DNA from: Desulfomarina profundi
GTDB taxonomy: Bacteria > Desulfobacterota > Desulfobulbia > Desulfobulbales > Desulfocapsaceae
NCBI RefSeq assembly: GCF_019703855.1
Contig: NZ_AP024086.1
Location: 2,872,501 to 2,936,500, forward strand
Direction: 5' to 3'
Length of the DNA stretch: 64,000 nucleotides
Shown piece after piece: positions 18,066-28,791 of this stretch. Position numbers and translations under genes: made by a program. Under the pieces are notes generated by a model. That model searched no databases. It saw only the letters and a program-made list of their open reading frames with translations, and was not told where the DNA came from. The stretch's first letter is position 1; the number at the start of each line of letters is the position of its first letter.

Positions 18066-18333
18066 TATTTTCCTCTCAATAAAATAGCTTTAAAAACCTC
18101 GTCGGGAACAGCTCCCCGTCGAGATACATATACTCTGAAAAATCTTCTTAATCGTGGATCAAAAGTATAATCACTATCCGAAGGATAAAAAGTAAGATTT
18201 GGATTTTCCCCGTTTTTTCAAATGAGCGATTGATCTGGAGAGAATTTGTCCATATAATAGATTGAAATTGCAAGTCCAATTCTCTGGAATCAGTGCCAAT
18301 CTTCAGGAGACCCTGCAACACTTCGGAGCGTCT

Positions 18334-19682
18334 ATGAAAACTATCCACACTACCAGGGGGCTTGACATTCCCATTTCCGGCCTGCCCCGACAAAAGATCC
18401 GTTCAGGCCAGCCGATCAGCAAGGTTGCCGTTCTCGGTGATGATTATATCGGTATGAAACCGACCATGGTGATAAAAGAGGGGGATTTAGTCAAAACCGG
18501 CCAGCTTCTTTTTATCGATAAAAAAAACCCCGGCGTAAAATTTGTCGCCCCCGCCTGTGGCCGTGTTTCCGCCATCAACCGCGGTGCTAAAAGAAGGTTT
18601 GAATCCCTGGTTATTGAGCTTTCGGGAAATGAGAGCATTCAATTCCTGCCGGAAAACAGTAAGCCCGAGGATATGGATGAAGACTCGATCCGGGCCCTGC
18701 TGATCAAGTCCGGGCTGTGGAGCAGCTTTCGTACCCGCCCTTACGGAAAAATCCCGGCAGTGGACGCCGTGCCCGCCTCTCTCTTTATCACTGCCATAGA
18801 CACCTCACCCCTGGCAGCCGATCCTAAAGTCATCATCACCGCCCATGAAGAGGAATACAGGCTGGGGCTGCGCCTGCTGAGCTGTTTTTTTCATTCCGTC
18901 CCGATCCATTACTGTATGGCTGACAGGAAACCGGCTGACTGCGAAAAAAACGATATATTTTCCTGCTGGGTTTTCAAAGGCCCGCATCCTGCAGGATTGC
19001 CTTCCACCCATATCCATTTTATTGATCCGGTTCATGAAAACAAAATGGTCTGGCATATCGATTACCAGGACATCATCGCCATCGGCCATCTCCTCCTTAC
19101 CGGGCATCTGCGGGAAGAGAAGGTCATCTCCCTTGCGGGTCCGGCAGCACTCAACCCGGCACTTGTCGTGACACGACCGGGGGCCTTTCTGACCGATCTC
19201 TGTCGCAGTGAACTGATCCTGGAGGATGTGCGGGTGGTTTCCGGCTCAGTTTTAAGTGGTCATGAATCCAGCGGTAATTTCGCCTTTCTCGGTCGATACC
19301 ATAACCAGGTTTCGGTCATCTCTGATTACAGTGGCCGCTCCTTTCTCAACTGGGCGATGCCGGGCAGTGAACGGTTCTCCATCAGACCCATGTTTGTTTC
19401 GGCCCTGAAGAAAAACCTGACCCTCCCTTTTCTACAGCATTATGGGGCGGCAGACGGGCAATATATCCCCTTGGAACCTATGATCAGGTCATGCCCCTTG
19501 ATATTATTGCCACTTCGCTCCTGAAAACACTTTTTTCCGAGGATACTGAAAAAGCACGGGATCTTGGCTGCCTGGAACTGGTTGAGGAGGACCTGGCCCT
19601 GTGCAGTTTTGTCTGCCCCGGGAAAAACGAGTTCGCCCAGCCCCTTCGCCGGATGCTGACAGCCATTGAACAGGGGTATTGA
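18334..19682 (+). CDS. nqrA: Na+-NQR subunit A, reading frame broken once
   Basis: This is the peripheral subunit of the sodium-pumping NADH:quinone reductase. The start at 18334 is chosen from RGLDIPISG, the conserved NqrA N terminus, with GGAG upstream; an in-frame ATG at 18262 would add 24 atypical residues. The frame is lost near 19474. The next frame continues [16 protein letters not shown] and [14 protein letters not shown], the conserved C terminus. Adding one G at 19473-19474 restores the whole protein at about 449 residues. This may be a sequencing error, because all other nqr genes are conserved. First gene of the nqrABCDEF-nqrM operon. Confidence 0.88.
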
Positions 19683-19728
19683 TCGACAGGCGCAACCTGA
19701 ACAATCCGATAACAGGAACAGGAGAAAA

Positions 19729-20937
19729 ATGAAATTCCTCAGCGCATATTTTGAAAAATTAGGCCGCCACTTTGAGCCGGGAAGGCCACTGGAAAAATAC
19801 TACCCGCTCTACGAGGCCTTTGATTCCTTTCTCTTCGGCAGCAGTAAAACAACCAGTCTTTCTCCCCATGTACGCGATTCCATGGACCTGAAAAGAATCA
19901 TGTCCATTGTTATTGTCGCCCTGCTTCCCTGCGTGTTCATGGCCCTGTGGAACACGGGTTACCAGGCCAATCTGGCAATCAGCACCATTGGACTGGGTGG
20001 TCCCGGCGGCTGGCGCGGAAGCATCATGGCCCTGGTCGGTTGCAATCCTTCCGATATAGTTTCCAACCTTGTTCTGGGCGCACTTTATTTTCTTCCTGTC
20101 TATCTCGTAACCCTGCTGGTCGGCTCCATCTGGGAAGGACTGTTCAATCTTATCCGGGGCCATGAGTTCTCCGAAGCTTTTCTCGTTACATCCATGCTCT
20201 TTGCCCTCACCCTGCCCCCTTCCATTCCTCTCTGGCAGGTGGCGGCAGGTATCAGTTTCGGGGTTATTTTTGCCAAAGAGGTCTTCGGTGGTGTTGGGCG
20301 AAATTTTATAAACCCAGCCCTTGCGGCACGGGCTTTTATTTTCTTTGCCTATCCTGCCCAGATGACGGGAGATTCCATATGGACAGGGGTCGACGGTGTC
20401 ACTGCGGCCACAGCACTCAACCGTTTTGCTGGTATGACACCCGGCGGCTCCATCGACCAGGTTTCCTTTAACTGGCTGCAGTCGTTCCTGGGCGCGGTTC
20501 CCGGTTCCATGGGAGAGACTTCCACTCTCGCCTGTCTTTTCGGCGCCTTTGTCCTGCTGGTTACCGGAATTGCCTCCTGGCGAATCATGTTCTCCATGCT
20601 CCTCGGAGGATTGCTCTGTGCCACCTTTTTCTGGCTGCGTGGGAGCGGTGTCAATCCCATGTACGCCATTCCGCCCCATTACCACCTTGTTATCGGTGGC
20701 TTCGCCTTCGGCCTTGTCTTCATGGCGACCGACCCGGTTTCGGCAGCCCACACCAGGACAGGCCAGTATCTGTTCGGTTTTACCGTGGGGCTGCTGGCCA
20801 TCCTTATCCGGGTGGCGAACCCGGCCTACCCGGAAGGAGTGATGCTGGCCATCCTTCTGGGTAACGTGGTGGCACCGCTCTTTGATTTCTTTGTGATCCA
20901 GGCCAATATCAAGCGGAGGAGGTTACGCCATGGCTAA
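19729..20937 (+). CDS. nqrB: Na+-NQR subunit B
   Basis: This 402-residue integral membrane subunit carries covalent FMN and takes part in sodium translocation. The start at 19729 follows AGGAG. At least eight membrane helices are visible. VTAATAL at residues 224-230 corresponds to the S(T)xAT flavinylation motif, with Thr228 as the FMN attachment site expected from characterised NqrB. It overlaps the next gene by eight bases, which supports translational coupling. The flavin transferase ApbE needed for FMN attachment is not in the window. Confidence 0.93.
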   Translation: MKFLSAYFEKLGRHFEPGRPLEKYYPLYEAFDSFLFGSSKTTSLSPHVRDSMDLKRIMSIVIVALLPCVFMALWNTGYQANLAISTIGLGGPGGWRGSIMALVGCNPSDIVSNLVLGALYFLPVYLVTLLVGSIWEGLFNLIRGHEFSEAFLVTSMLFALTLPPSIPLWQVAAGISFGVIFAKEVFGGVGRNFINPALAARAFIFFAYPAQMTGDSIWTGVDGVTAATALNRFAGMTPGGSIDQVSFNWLQSFLGAVPGSMGETSTLACLFGAFVLLVTGIASWRIMFSMLLGGLLCATFFWLRGSGVNPMYAIPPHYHLVIGGFAFGLVFMATDPVSAAHTRTGQYLFGFTVGLLAILIRVANPAYPEGVMLAILLGNVVAPLFDFFVIQANIKRRRLRHG

Positions 20938-21793
20938 CCAGCAAGACCGGAGCAACGACCCGGCCACAACAGACAGTACGGACGACAGCCCCATTGTCCG
21001 GGCAGAAAATACACCGGCTCAAGAATCTTCCGCCAAACCTTTCTATTCCGTCCTGGTACTTGCCTTCGTCTGTTCGGCCCTGGTGGCGGGAGCGGCGGTT
21101 GGCCTCCGGCCGAAACAGGAGGCCAACCGCCTCCTTGATCGTAAAAAAAACATTCTCATTGCCGCTGGACTCTACCGGGAAACAGAACCGATTGACAAGC
21201 TCTTTGCTCCCATCGAAGCCAGGCTGATTGATCTTGCCACGGGTAAGTTTGTGGAATCCAATGACCTGAACCCGAAAACTTATAACCAGGTGAAAAGCGC
21301 TCTGACCAGAGACGGTGGAAGAATGCTCGGCAGGGAGGAAGATATCGCCCGCCTGGGACATCTTGAGAAATACGGGGTCGTCTACCTGGTGAAGCAGGGT
21401 AACAGAGTGGAACAATATGTCCTTCCCGTGCGGGGCAAAGGACTCTGGTCAACCATGTACGCTTACGTGGCCCTGGATGCCGACCTGAGCACCATCCGGG
21501 GTGTCTCCTTTTATGAACATGGCGAGACACCCGGACTCGGAGGAGAGATAGAAAACAGGAAATGGCAGAGCGGCTGGCGCGGCAAAAAAATCTATGATTC
21601 CAGTGGCAAACAAGGTCTGAAGATAGTCAAGGGCAAAGCGGCCACCAGCGGTGATGAAACAATCTACCAGATCGACGGACTTTCCGGCGCCACGCTCACC
21701 GCCAAAGGCGTCAACAACCTTATGGAATTCTGGTTTGGTGATCATGGCTACAAGCCATTTTTTGAAACTATTAAAAAACAGCTGAAAGGATAG
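20930..21793 (+). CDS. nqrC: Na+-NQR subunit C
   Basis: This is a 287-residue subunit with a single N-terminal membrane helix ([20 protein letters not shown], residues 39-58) and a periplasmic FMN_bind domain. The motif [10 protein letters not shown] at 251-260 contains Thr255, the expected covalent FMN site. The cytoplasmic tail of about 38 residues before the helix is unusually long and acidic. It is placed between nqrB and nqrD, as in other nqr operons. Confidence 0.93.
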   Translation: MANQQDRSNDPATTDSTDDSPIVRAENTPAQESSAKPFYSVLVLAFVCSALVAGAAVGLRPKQEANRLLDRKKNILIAAGLYRETEPIDKLFAPIEARLIDLATGKFVESNDLNPKTYNQVKSALTRDGGRMLGREEDIARLGHLEKYGVVYLVKQGNRVEQYVLPVRGKGLWSTMYAYVALDADLSTIRGVSFYEHGETPGLGGEIENRKWQSGWRGKKIYDSSGKQGLKIVKGKAATSGDETIYQIDGLSGATLTAKGVNNLMEFWFGDHGYKPFFETIKKQLKG

Positions 21794-21798
21794 GCACC

Positions 21799-22422
21799 AT
21801 GGCTGAAACAAAATCGGAACTGCTTCTCCGCTCCATTTTCAAAAGAAACCCCATCGGCCTGCTGGTCCTGGGAATCTGCAGTGCTCTTGCCGTTACCGGA
21901 CAGATGAGTACAGCTTTTGTCATGTCGGTCTGTGTCACCCTGGTGGTCGCCTTTTCCAGCCTGACCATCTCCATTGTCCGTTTCCAGATTCCAGACAGTG
22001 TCAGAATCGGCATCCAGATAACCGTCATTGCCACCCTGGTCATCCTGGTGGATCAGTTCCTCAAGGCCTTTTTTTTCGATCTGTCAAAACAACTCTCCAT
22101 CTATGTCGGTCTGATCATCACCAACTGCATCGTTATGGGACGGGCAGAAGGTTTTGCCATGAGCAATCCACCAGTCGCCTCCTTTATCGATGGTATCGGC
22201 AACGGGTTGGGTTACGGCTTCGTTCTCATGTCCGTGGCCTTTATCCGGGAACTTTTCGGGGCTGGCACCCTGTTCGGCATCCAGGTCCTTCCCCTTGCGG
22301 GAGACGGCGGCTGGTACGTGCGCAACGGACTGCTGGTCCTGCCGGCCAGTGCTTTTTTTCTCATAGCCCTGCTTATCTGGGTTCTCAGAACCGTTGACCC
22401 CGAACAACAGGAGAAAGAGTAA
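21799..22422 (+). CDS. nqrD: Na+-NQR subunit D
   Basis: A 207-residue membrane subunit with six predicted helices. [17 protein letters not shown] is the conserved NqrD/RnfE signature, which helps coordinate the intramembrane iron centre with NqrE. Its stop overlaps the next start. Among the two homologous families (Nqr and Rnf), the companion NqrA, C and F genes show this is Nqr. Confidence 0.93.
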   Translation: MAETKSELLLRSIFKRNPIGLLVLGICSALAVTGQMSTAFVMSVCVTLVVAFSSLTISIVRFQIPDSVRIGIQITVIATLVILVDQFLKAFFFDLSKQLSIYVGLIITNCIVMGRAEGFAMSNPPVASFIDGIGNGLGYGFVLMSVAFIRELFGAGTLFGIQVLPLAGDGGWYVRNGLLVLPASAFFLIALLIWVLRTVDPEQQEKE

Positions 22423-23033
22423 TGACTCACTACCTTGATATCATCACCAGGTCGATTTTTCTGGAAAATCTGCCCCTCAGTTTCTTCCTGGGAATGTGCA
22501 CCTTTCTGGCCATCTCCAAAAAGGTAAAAATGGCCATCGGACTGGGAGCGGCCGTGCTGTTCATAATGGTCATCACCGTGCCTATAAATAATCTTATTCT
22601 CAACCATCTGCTTAAACCGGGAGGGCTGGCCTGGGCCGGACAGCCTGATCTGGACCTTACATTCCTGGGTCTTTTGACCTATATTGCTGTTATTGCCGCA
22701 GTGGTGCAGATTCTGGAAATGATCCTCGACCGGTTTATTCCAACCCTTTACAATACCCTGGGTATCTTTCTGCCCCTGCTGACTGTCAACTGCGCCATCT
22801 TCGGCGGCAGCCTCTTTATGGTGGAGCGGGACTATACTTTTGGCGAAAGCGTTGCCTACGGTTTCGGTGCCGGAGGCGGTTTTTTTCTGGCTGTGGTCCT
22901 GCTCGGTGCCATCCGCGAACGACTCGAATATGCCGACCCGCCGGCAGGCCTGCGGGGACTGGGACTGACCTTTATCACCACCGGCCTCATAGCCATGGCA
23001 TTTATGGGATTGGCGGGAATGGAACTGCAATAA
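22422..23033 (+). CDS. nqrE: Na+-NQR subunit E
   Basis: This 203-residue membrane subunit is homologous to NqrD/Rnf[16 protein letters not shown] near the N terminus and [12 protein letters not shown] near residue 125 carry the conserved cysteines that bind the 2Fe-2S centre shared with NqrD in known structures. Its first base overlaps the stop codon of nqrD. Confidence 0.93.
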   Translation: MTHYLDIITRSIFLENLPLSFFLGMCTFLAISKKVKMAIGLGAAVLFIMVITVPINNLILNHLLKPGGLAWAGQPDLDLTFLGLLTYIAVIAAVVQILEMILDRFIPTLYNTLGIFLPLLTVNCAIFGGSLFMVERDYTFGESVAYGFGAGGGFFLAVVLLGAIRERLEYADPPAGLRGLGLTFITTGLIAMAFMGLAGMELQ

Positions 23034-23050
23034 AAGCGGGAGAATGGATA

Positions 23051-24270
23051 ATGAATGAAATAATTTTCGGCATACTCTGTTTCTCAGGCCTGCAGCTCAT
23101 CCTGGTCACCCTGATTGTGGCGGCCAAAAAAACCCTGCTTCCGGGAGGAGAGGTGGCCATAACAGTCAATGAAGACAAACAGTTCAGCACTTCACCGGGC
23201 GGAAAGCTCCTCACCACCCTTGCCGGACACGGTGTAATCCTCTCTTCCGCCTGCGGTGGCGGTGGCAGTTGCGGCCAGTGCAGGTGTATCGTCAGGGAAG
23301 GCGGAGGCTCAATCCTGCCCACGGAGCGGGGTCAGATCAATAACCGTGATGCCAGAAACGGGGTGCGGCTCTCCTGTCAGGTTCCTGTGAAAAGGGATAT
23401 GCTCATTGAGGTGCCACCGGAAATGCTCGACGCCAGAAAATGGCTCTGCACTGTACAGTCCAATCGTAATGTGGCAACGTTCATAAAAGAACTGGTATTA
23501 AAACTGCCCGAAGACGAGGAAGTCAACTTCCGTGCCGGCGGCTATATTCAGATAGAGGTACCGCCCCACACCCTGGAATACAGGAATTTTGATATTGATG
23601 AACGTTTTCTCTCCGACTGGACAAAATTCAAGATGTTCCAGTATCGTTCCCATGTCTACACTCCCGTTACCAGGGCCTATTCCATGGCCAACTGGCCCGG
23701 TGAAAAAGGCATCATCAAGCTCAATGTCCGTATTGCCAGTCCGCCTCCGGGCAGTGACGCCTCTCTGCCCCCGGACAGGTTTCCTCCTATATCTTCAACC
23801 TGCAACCGGGAGACGAGGTGACCATTGCCGGGCCATTCGGAGAATTTTTCATGGACGACAGCGATTCGGAGGTGATGCTCATCGGCGGCGGGGCTGGAAT
23901 GGCGCCTCTGCGCAGCCATGTCTTTGATCTTTTCAGGGGCAGGAAGACGAAGCGGAAGGTCTCCTACTGGTACGGAGGCCGCTCCCTGCGAGAAGTTTTT
24001 TACGATGATGAGTTCAGGGCGCTGGCAGAAGAGTTTGATAATTTTTCCTTTCACCTGGCTCTCTCCGATCCACAGCCGGAAGACAACTGGAGTGGCTACA
24101 CCGGTTTTATCCACCAAGTTGTTCTGGACAACTACCTCAAAGATCATCCGGCTCCTGAGGATATTAATTACTACCTGTGCGGCCCGCCCATGATGACCAG
24201 GGCCGTCTTCGAAATGCTGGAAGAACTTGGAGTTGAAAAGGAAAATATCCATTTTGACGATTTCGGATAA
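23051..24270 (+). CDS. nqrF: Na+-NQR subunit F (NADH oxidising), reading frame broken once
   Basis: The NADH-oxidising subunit has an N-terminal helix, a 2Fe-2S ferredoxin domain ([13 protein letters not shown] then LSCQV), an FAD-binding RAYSMANWP and an NAD-binding [12 protein letters not shown]. The frame breaks at the C run 23768-23772. One added C gives [19 protein letters not shown] joined to [10 protein letters not shown], which is the canonical sequence, and restores about 407 residues. Unrepaired, the protein would lose its whole NADH domain and the complex would be dead. As in nqrA, a sequencing error is the simplest explanation. Confidence 0.88.
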
Positions 24271-24275
24271 TCCAC

Positions 24276-24485
24276 ATGATCTCTCACTTCCTCATACTGC
24301 TGGCCATTGCTTTTTCCCTTGTTCTGACAACTGCTCTCATCATCAGTTTCTGCAAACGAAGGCAGAACCGGACCCGTCACGGTCTGACTGGTATGTGCCA
24401 TCAGAGCGGTGGTACCATGTGCGAAAGTTGTGATTCACAATTACGGAACAAACCTCTCCCCAAAAACAGCCCTCCTTCCTTATAA
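24276..24485 (+). CDS. nqrM: Na+-NQR maturation protein NqrM
   Basis: This is a 69-residue protein with one N-terminal membrane helix followed by four cysteines, one at the helix end (ISFC) and a later group (GMCHQSGGTMCESC). This is the pattern of NqrM (formerly DUF539), thought to deliver the iron needed for the NqrD/NqrE metal centre. It lies five bases after nqrF, its usual place, and closes the operon. Confidence 0.85.
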   Translation: MISHFLILLAIAFSLVLTTALIISFCKRRQNRTRHGLTGMCHQSGGTMCESCDSQLRNKPLPKNSPPSL

Positions 24486-24625
24486 TTTCCTTCTGAAAAC
24501 ATCATATTTACTTTTTCATAAATATTTTTAAGAAAAATTGACTTTTTCATAAAAATAATGTCTAATTATTCATGTTAAATTAAATAAACCCATATCAGAG
24601 TATTATTTACAATAATATCGGATAA

Positions 24626-25069
24626 ATGATCATAGACGAAACAAACATGGGAATTCTTCGGCATCTCAAGGATGGCAGGAAGTCCTATAAGCTGATTGCC
24701 ACTGAACTGTCCATTACTGAAAATACGGTAAGATCCAGGGTAAAAAAACTGATTGAGGAAGGCATCCTCGATATTTCCGGAAACGTCAGTATAGACTCCC
24801 TCACCGGCCACAACCTGCTCTATCTCGGGGTAAAACTGAAAACGATGGAACTGCAGGAAAAAGCCGCCGAATTCAGTCGGTTGAAAGGTGTTGTTTCCGT
24901 TGGAATTGTCACCGGGAGATATGATCTTATCCTCCAGGTTCTCCTGGGACCTGAAAATACACTGCTTAAATTTATCACGCGCCAGGTGGCGAAAATCGAA
25001 GATGTACAGACTATTGAGAGTTTTATTGTTTTCGAGGGATATAACTTGAGAGTTCCCTATATTCTTTAA
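24626..25069 (+). CDS. Lrp/AsnC-family transcription regulator
   Basis: This 147-residue regulator has an N-terminal winged helix-turn-helix (ILRHLKDGRKSYKLIATE, then TVRSRVKKLIEEG). A C-terminal ligand-binding RAM domain follows (VSVGIVTGRYDLILQVLLG). Such proteins usually sense amino acids. It lies 156 bases upstream of alanine dehydrogenase on the same strand, so control of ald by alanine or a related amino acid is likely. That link is inferred from position. Confidence 0.88.
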   Translation: MIIDETNMGILRHLKDGRKSYKLIATELSITENTVRSRVKKLIEEGILDISGNVSIDSLTGHNLLYLGVKLKTMELQEKAAEFSRLKGVVSVGIVTGRYDLILQVLLGPENTLLKFITRQVAKIEDVQTIESFIVFEGYNLRVPYIL

Positions 25070-25225
25070 ATTTTCCCGCATACCCTGCCACGGGGACTTC
25101 TCCTCCCTCCGGACAGGGTAGTGCGGGGAAATTGTACAGGAAAACAGGAGAGACACAAGAAACGGAAACTGCGGCAAAAACACCCATAAAGCTTGTTACT
25201 GTTAAATCAAAAAGGAGACGAAACA

Positions 25226-26341
25226 ATGATTGTCGGCATTCTCAAAGAGATCAAAATTGCGGAAAACAGAGTCTGTATGACCCCTGCCGGGGTTGAAACC
25301 ATGGTTCACAACAACCACAAGGTCCTGGTTGAAAAAAATGCGGGCAAAGGCAGTGGATTCACCAACAAGGCTTATGAAAAAGCCGGGGCTGTCATCGTCA
25401 GCAGTGCAAAAGAAATATTCAAGAAAGCCGACATGGTCATGCATGTCAAGGAGCCTCAGCCATCTGAATATGATTTGATCCGCAAGGACCAGATTGTCTT
25501 CACCTATCTCCATCTCGCTGCCGAAGAGAAACTGACCAAGGCGCTGATTAAGGCCAAATCCGTCAATATCGCCTATGAAACAATTCAGAAAGCGGACAGG
25601 AGCCTGCCCCTCCTCACTCCCATGAGCGAAGTGGCCGGACGTATGGCTGCCCAGGAAGGTGCTAACTATCTGCAGATGACAAAAGGTGGCCGTGGTATTC
25701 TCCTTGGCGGTGTACCGGGTGTTGAGCCGGGGGTTGTAGTTGTAATCGGCGGCGGTGTAGTCGGCATCAACGCCGCTCAGATGGCCTGTGGACTTGGCGG
25801 CAAAGTCTACCTGATGGACACTAATCTTGACCGCCTGCGCTACCTGCGCGAAGTGATGCCCAGCAACTGCTTTCCAGTCATGAGCAGTAAGCCGAAACTC
25901 CGGGAACTGCTGAAAAAAGCGGACCTGGTCATCGGTGCGGTTCTTATTCCCGGTGCCAAGGCTCCCAAACTGGTCACCCGTGATATGCTGAAAGGCATGA
26001 AAAAAGGTGCGGTAATGGTGGATGTCGCCATCGACCAGGGCGGCTGTTTTGAGACCTCCAAAGCCACAACTCATGACGATCCGGTCTTCACCGTCGATGG
26101 AGTTGTCCATTACTGCGTTGCAAATATGCCCGGCGCTGTTGCCAAGACCTCCACTCTGGCCCTGACCAACGCCACACTGCCTTATGCCCTGGAAATTGCC
26201 AACAAAGGATGGAAAAAGGCCTGCAGGGAAAACAGGGAAATTAAACTTGGAGTGAATATCGTCGACGGGAAGGTCACCTACTCCGCCGTAGCTGACGCCT
26301 TCGGCCTGAAATTCACTTCCATTGACAAGGTATTGAAATAG
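25226..26341 (+). CDS. ald: Alanine dehydrogenase
   Basis: This 371-residue NAD-dependent L-alanine dehydrogenase interconverts alanine and pyruvate plus ammonia. Evidence is the N-terminal IVGILKEIKIAENRVCMTPA, the substrate loop FTYLHLAAEEKLT with the conserved histidine, and the nucleotide fold VVVIGGGVVGINAAQMACG. The start at 25226 follows AAAGGAG. It stands between an Lrp regulator and the sigma-54 activator of an aminotransferase operon, which suggests it recycles alanine made by that aminotransferase. Confidence 0.95.
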   Translation: MIVGILKEIKIAENRVCMTPAGVETMVHNNHKVLVEKNAGKGSGFTNKAYEKAGAVIVSSAKEIFKKADMVMHVKEPQPSEYDLIRKDQIVFTYLHLAAEEKLTKALIKAKSVNIAYETIQKADRSLPLLTPMSEVAGRMAAQEGANYLQMTKGGRGILLGGVPGVEPGVVVVIGGGVVGINAAQMACGLGGKVYLMDTNLDRLRYLREVMPSNCFPVMSSKPKLRELLKKADLVIGAVLIPGAKAPKLVTRDMLKGMKKGAVMVDVAIDQGGCFETSKATTHDDPVFTVDGVVHYCVANMPGAVAKTSTLALTNATLPYALEIANKGWKKACRENREIKLGVNIVDGKVTYSAVADAFGLKFTSIDKVLK

Positions 26342-26407
26342 TACCCGGGTTCAGCCTGTTGAAACAGATGATGCAGGCTGAAAATACACCCCTCTCCCCA
26401 TTACGTT

Positions 26408-26445
26408 ACCCGAATACATCATGTGAATTCATGATGTATTCGGGT
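26408..26445 (+). terminator. Terminator hairpin after ald
   Basis: A perfect 16-bp stem (ACCCGAATACATCATG and its complement) with a six-base loop lies 66 bases after the ald stop. AAAAAAGTACCCTTTTT follows. A weaker hairpin (TTCAGCCTG/CAGGCTGAA) lies between them. It separates ald from the regulator gene. Confidence 0.75.
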
Positions 26446-26588
26446 AAAAAAGTACCCTTTTTAAGTCTGCAGGTGTATACTGGTTGTTTGTTGCAGACCC
26501 TTTTCCTCTACCACACTCACTGCTGATACTTTTGATCTTTTGAGCACTGAAACAACAAATCGACCATCAGTTCCGGAGAGAGCCTCTG

Positions 26589-28450
26589 ATGTCTCGCCAT
26601 TCGAGCAATTCTGAAATACAGAACAACCTGAACCTGCCCGATCAGTTTCTCCAGAACGGTTCCAATGAACTGGGACATTTCATATTTTACAATCTGCCAA
26701 TCGGTATATTCCGGAGTATTCCCGACGAAAATGGTCACTTTATCCTCGCCAATCCGCCACTTGTTAAGATGTACGGGTACTCCAGAGTTGAAAACTTTCT
26801 CAAAATACCGGTCAATAAAACTTACTGGGATCCGAATGATCGGAAACTGCTTATTGCGGAATTGCTCTCACACAATGAAGTCAACCGTAAAGTAATTAAA
26901 TTCAAAAAAAAGAACGGTGACTTTTTCTGGGGGCAGTGACAGCAAGAGTCAGCAGGGACAGGAAGGGAAAAGCCATTTTTTTTGATGGTGCAATAGAAGA
27001 TATTACCCTGGCAAAGGAAAATGAACTGAGACTGACTGAAGAACGGATCTTTTCTGATTCCATTCTCGAGGCTCTGCCCGGTCTGTTCTGGCTCAATGAT
27101 GAAAATGGACGCTGTATCCGCTGGAATAAAAATGTTGAACTGGTCTATGGGTATAGTGCCGAAGAAATCCAGAACCTTCACGCAATTAATGACGTTACCG
27201 CTTCTGAAAGTATTGCAGCCCTGCAAAAAGCAACAGCCAATGCCCTGAAAGGAAAATCTGGGTATTGTGAGTATGAGATAAAAACAAAATACGGCAGGAA
27301 GATATCTTTTGCCGGCGATGCACGCCTGGTGACGATAAATAACAAAAAATACCTGGCCTGTGTTGAGCTCGATATATCAAAACGTAAAGCTGTTGAAAAA
27401 CAGTTACGTGACGCACTCCGGGAAATACAGCAGCTCAAGGACAAAACAGAGGCTGAAAATGTTTACTTGCTGGATGAAATAAACAGTGAAACAAATGAAG
27501 ATATAATGATTGGCAGGAGTTCACAGTTTATCAGCATGCTACACACTGCCAAAAAAGTGGCCCCGACCAACGCAACGGTACTCATCCAGGGAGAAACCGG
27601 AACCGGAAAAGGTCTGCTGGCAAAATATATCCACCGTAAAAGTCCGAGAAGCAGACGGGCCCTGATAAAGCTTAACTGCGCAAATCTCCCTCCCACGCTG
27701 ATCGAAAGCATTCTTTTCGGCCATGAAAAAGGAGCCTTTACAGATGCTGCGGCAATACGTATAGGCCGGTTCGAACTTGCCCATGAATCTACTATTTTTC
27801 TCGATGAAATTGCCGAACTGCCATTGACTCTGCAGGCAAAACTGCTCCGCGTGATCGAAGAAGGTGAGTTCGAACGACTTGGCGGCACAGAAACAAGAAT
27901 TGTCGATGTCAGGATCATCGCCGCAACCAACAGGAACCTTGAAGAAGAGGTTAAAGCTGGTAATTTCCGTCAGGATCTGCTGTTTCGCCTGAATGTATAT
28001 CCGATTTCTCCCCCACCCCTGCGAACACGGAAAGATGATATCCCGCTGCTGGTACAGTTTTTTATCAACAAGTTTAATAAATCTCTGGGTAAATCCATTT
28101 CAATGATCCCCAATGAAGTCATGGAAAACTTCATGAACTATTCCTGGCCCGGGAATATCAGAGAACTGCAGAACGTCATTGAACGCGATATGATTAACAG
28201 CAGTGGAAAGACATTGCAAAAAAGCACCCTTACGACTTCTTCTCCCGGCAATCCTGAGGAAGGTGCGATGGCGACTAAAACTCTACAGGAAATTGAATCC
28301 GCACATATTATTCGCGTTTTAAAACAGACTGACTGGGTAATAGAAGGGAAAAACGGGGCGGCGAGAATCCTTGATCTGAATCCCAGTACTCTTCGAGGTC
28401 GCATGCGAAAGCTGGGAATCCGCCGACCCGCTCCTGTTCCTCAGTTCTAA
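26589..28450 (+). CDS. PAS-domain sigma-54-dependent activator, reading frame broken once
   Basis: This enhancer-binding protein has two PAS sensor domains (about residues 30-140 and 155-285), then an AAA+ domain with Walker A GETGTGKG, Walker B TIFLDEIAELP and the arginine-finger region. A C-terminal Fis-type helix-turn-helix follows (GAARILDLNPSTLRGRMRKLG). The sigma-54 contact loop reads GAFTDA instead of the usual GAFTGA. The frame is broken in the G run 26929-26933; adding one G joins GDFFWG to AVTARVSRDRKG within the first PAS domain. It probably activates the divergent-free, downstream aminotransferase-TRAP-AOR operon, whose sigma-54 promoter begins 342 bases after its stop. Confidence 0.85.
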
Positions 28451-28498
28451 CCCGTATTTCTCATGAACTTTTTTTGACAGATCTAAGCCAGACACGAC

Positions 28499-28514
28499 CC
28501 GTCATATTTGACGG
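28499..28514. promoter_or_regulatory. Upstream activator palindrome 1
   Basis: CCGTCATATTTGACGG is a near-perfect 16-bp palindrome. The same half sites recur at 28683 and 28701. It is a likely binding site for the Fis-type domain of the adjacent sigma-54 activator, about 285 bases before the promoter. Confidence 0.55.
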
Positions 28515-28539
28515 ATAAGCGACATTCCCCCGGCAACGA

Positions 28540-28564
28540 CTGCATTTCAGGGTTTGAAATGCAG
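28540..28564 (+). terminator. Hairpin after the activator gene
   Basis: CTGCATTTCA pairs perfectly with TGAAATGCAG across a five-base loop, followed only by TTTACT. It may end the activator transcript, but the T tract is poor. A second perfect 11-bp palindrome (GAATTATTGAT) lies at 28639-28664. Confidence 0.4.
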
Positions 28565-28682
28565 TTTACTCGCCATTATTTCAAAAAATTGGATTAATTT
28601 TCCTTCTTTTTTCACCAGTAGATTATTCATAACACACTGAATTATTGATCATTATCAATAATTCCTTCCAGGAGCCAAACAG

Positions 28683-28716
28683 CCGTCATATTTAACAGTG
28701 CCGCCATATATGACGG
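28683..28716. promoter_or_regulatory. Paired activator palindromes 2 and 3
   Basis: Two 16-bp sites, CCGTCATATTTAACAG (28683-28698) and CCGCCATATATGACGG (28701-28716), resemble palindrome 1 and lie 18 bp apart centre to centre. Their distance of about 90 bp from the -24/-12 promoter is normal for enhancer-binding proteins. Binding by the neighbouring activator is inferred. Confidence 0.6.
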
Positions 28717-28791
28717 TCGATAACAAAAAGTCTCCCAGGTATCTTTTGTCATCTATCTGCATTCACGACATTTTCACCATAAAAACCTCCA

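Noticed and set aside
19759-20751. Minus-strand open frame of 330 codons opposite nqrB
   Set aside because: Composition (many Gly, Gln, His, Lys) is that of a shadow frame; nqrB on the other strand is certain.
22212-23030. Minus-strand 272-codon frame opposite nqrD/nqrE
   Set aside because: Shadow of two certain membrane-protein genes with low-complexity composition.
18262-24270. Rnf complex instead of Na+-NQR
   Set aside because: NqrA and the ferredoxin-FAD-NADH subunit NqrF are present with NqrM; RnfB and RnfC-type proteins are not.
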